From Leeuwenhoekiella blandensis MED217 (lineage in GTDB: Bacteria; Bacteroidota; Bacteroidia; Flavobacteriales; Flavobacteriaceae): 64,000 nt of DNA. Below are positions 63,871 through 64,000 of this stretch, one piece after another. A model generated the notes under the pieces. That model did no database searches, was not told the origin of the DNA, and saw nothing but the letters and a program-made list of their open reading frames with translations. Position numbers and translations under genes: made by a program. Positions within the stretch are counted from its first letter, which is position 1; each line of letters begins with the position of its first letter. The stretch lies in the NCBI RefSeq assembly GCF_000152985.1, contig NZ_CH672395.1:700678-764677 (forward strand), read 5' to 3'.

Positions 63871-64000
63871 CAGCCGCTTTCGCAGAGAGCAACGCACATT
63901 GAAAACGAGATGATTTGGTAATAAAAAGAGAGGTTCGATTCCTTGACATCTAACGATAAATGATCTTCTTTAATAAGGGAGGAGTTAATTGACATATTGA
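63871..64000 (+). other. Probable leader of an rRNA operon (starts beyond the window)
   Basis: Non-coding sequence after three strong promoters, ending TTAATTGACATATTGA, which resembles the spacer found shortly before 16S rRNA in Bacteroidota (a TTGACATATTG-like segment). The 16S gene itself is not in the window, so this is inference. Confidence 0.5.

Noticed and set aside
63928..63942. GGTTCGATTCC, resembling a tRNA T-arm
   Set aside because: No acceptor, D or anticodon arms can be folded around it.
1..64000. Mobile elements, prophage, CRISPR, toxin-antitoxin or defence systems
   Set aside because: No transposase, integrase, phage structural gene, direct-repeat array or recognisable defence gene was seen on either strand.

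Overview
The window looks like a chromosomal segment of a marine-type member of the Flavobacteriaceae (Bacteroidota). The grounds are two SusC/SusD pairs, Bacteroidota promoters of the form TTG-N19..21-TAnnTTTG, few Shine-Dalgarno sequences, many stop/start overlaps (TAATG), and families typical of this group (GSCFA, DUF547, DUF5522, DUF6498, DUF4230, VGIGTTSP-type envelope proteins, putative porin). The genus cannot be fixed from sequence alone. No integrase, transposase, prophage, CRISPR array or tRNA gene was seen.

Layout. 1-5620 (minus): an FAD-dependent pyridine nucleotide oxidoreductase overlapping a membrane 4Fe-4S polyferredoxin, a small PLDc_N membrane protein, then two family 2 glycosyltransferases, the last running off the left edge. 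5740-9729: a GH113-like lipoprotein, a 52-aa YqaE/Pmp3 protein, a secreted VOC protein, a hemerythrin, an arsenosugar-type glycosyltransferase and a DUF547 lipoprotein. 10038-19655: der, two tandem outer-membrane beta-barrel paralogues, a helical TPR-like protein, YiaA/B and DUF5063. 19725-22924 (minus): an overlapping operon M23 peptidase - MerR regulator - LemA - TPM - TPM. 23056-34463: alaS-GSCFA, a DUF6252-like lipoprotein, a beta-propeller protein, membrane proteins, a TPR sensor kinase, a Nudix-type regulator and a LuxR-type response regulator. 34543-51668: housekeeping and metabolism (aromatic amino acid hydroxylase, crotonase, PLP enzyme, hemL, lysS, lipB, rnhB) mixed with envelope proteins, including small genes for DUF5522 and a second YqaE. 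51899-63207: two SusC/SusD pairs and a putative porin. 63208-64000: no gene, but a structured element and three tandem promoters that look like the leader of an rRNA operon starting just beyond the window.

Most notable structures: (a) a roughly 95-bp hairpin-rich repeat found three times, each time beginning exactly at the stop codon of a minus-strand gene; (b) a 20-bp palindrome, AATAAGGCAATTGCCGTATT type, upstream of a lipoprotein gene, a propeller gene and the response-regulator gene, suggesting a small regulon; (c) an approximately 338-bp block, about 97% identical by eye, at the 5' ends of the two susC genes, with a one-base deletion that disconnects the second susC from its signal peptide; (d) the triple promoter array at the right end. 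All family assignments were made by reading translated sequence, without any database search.
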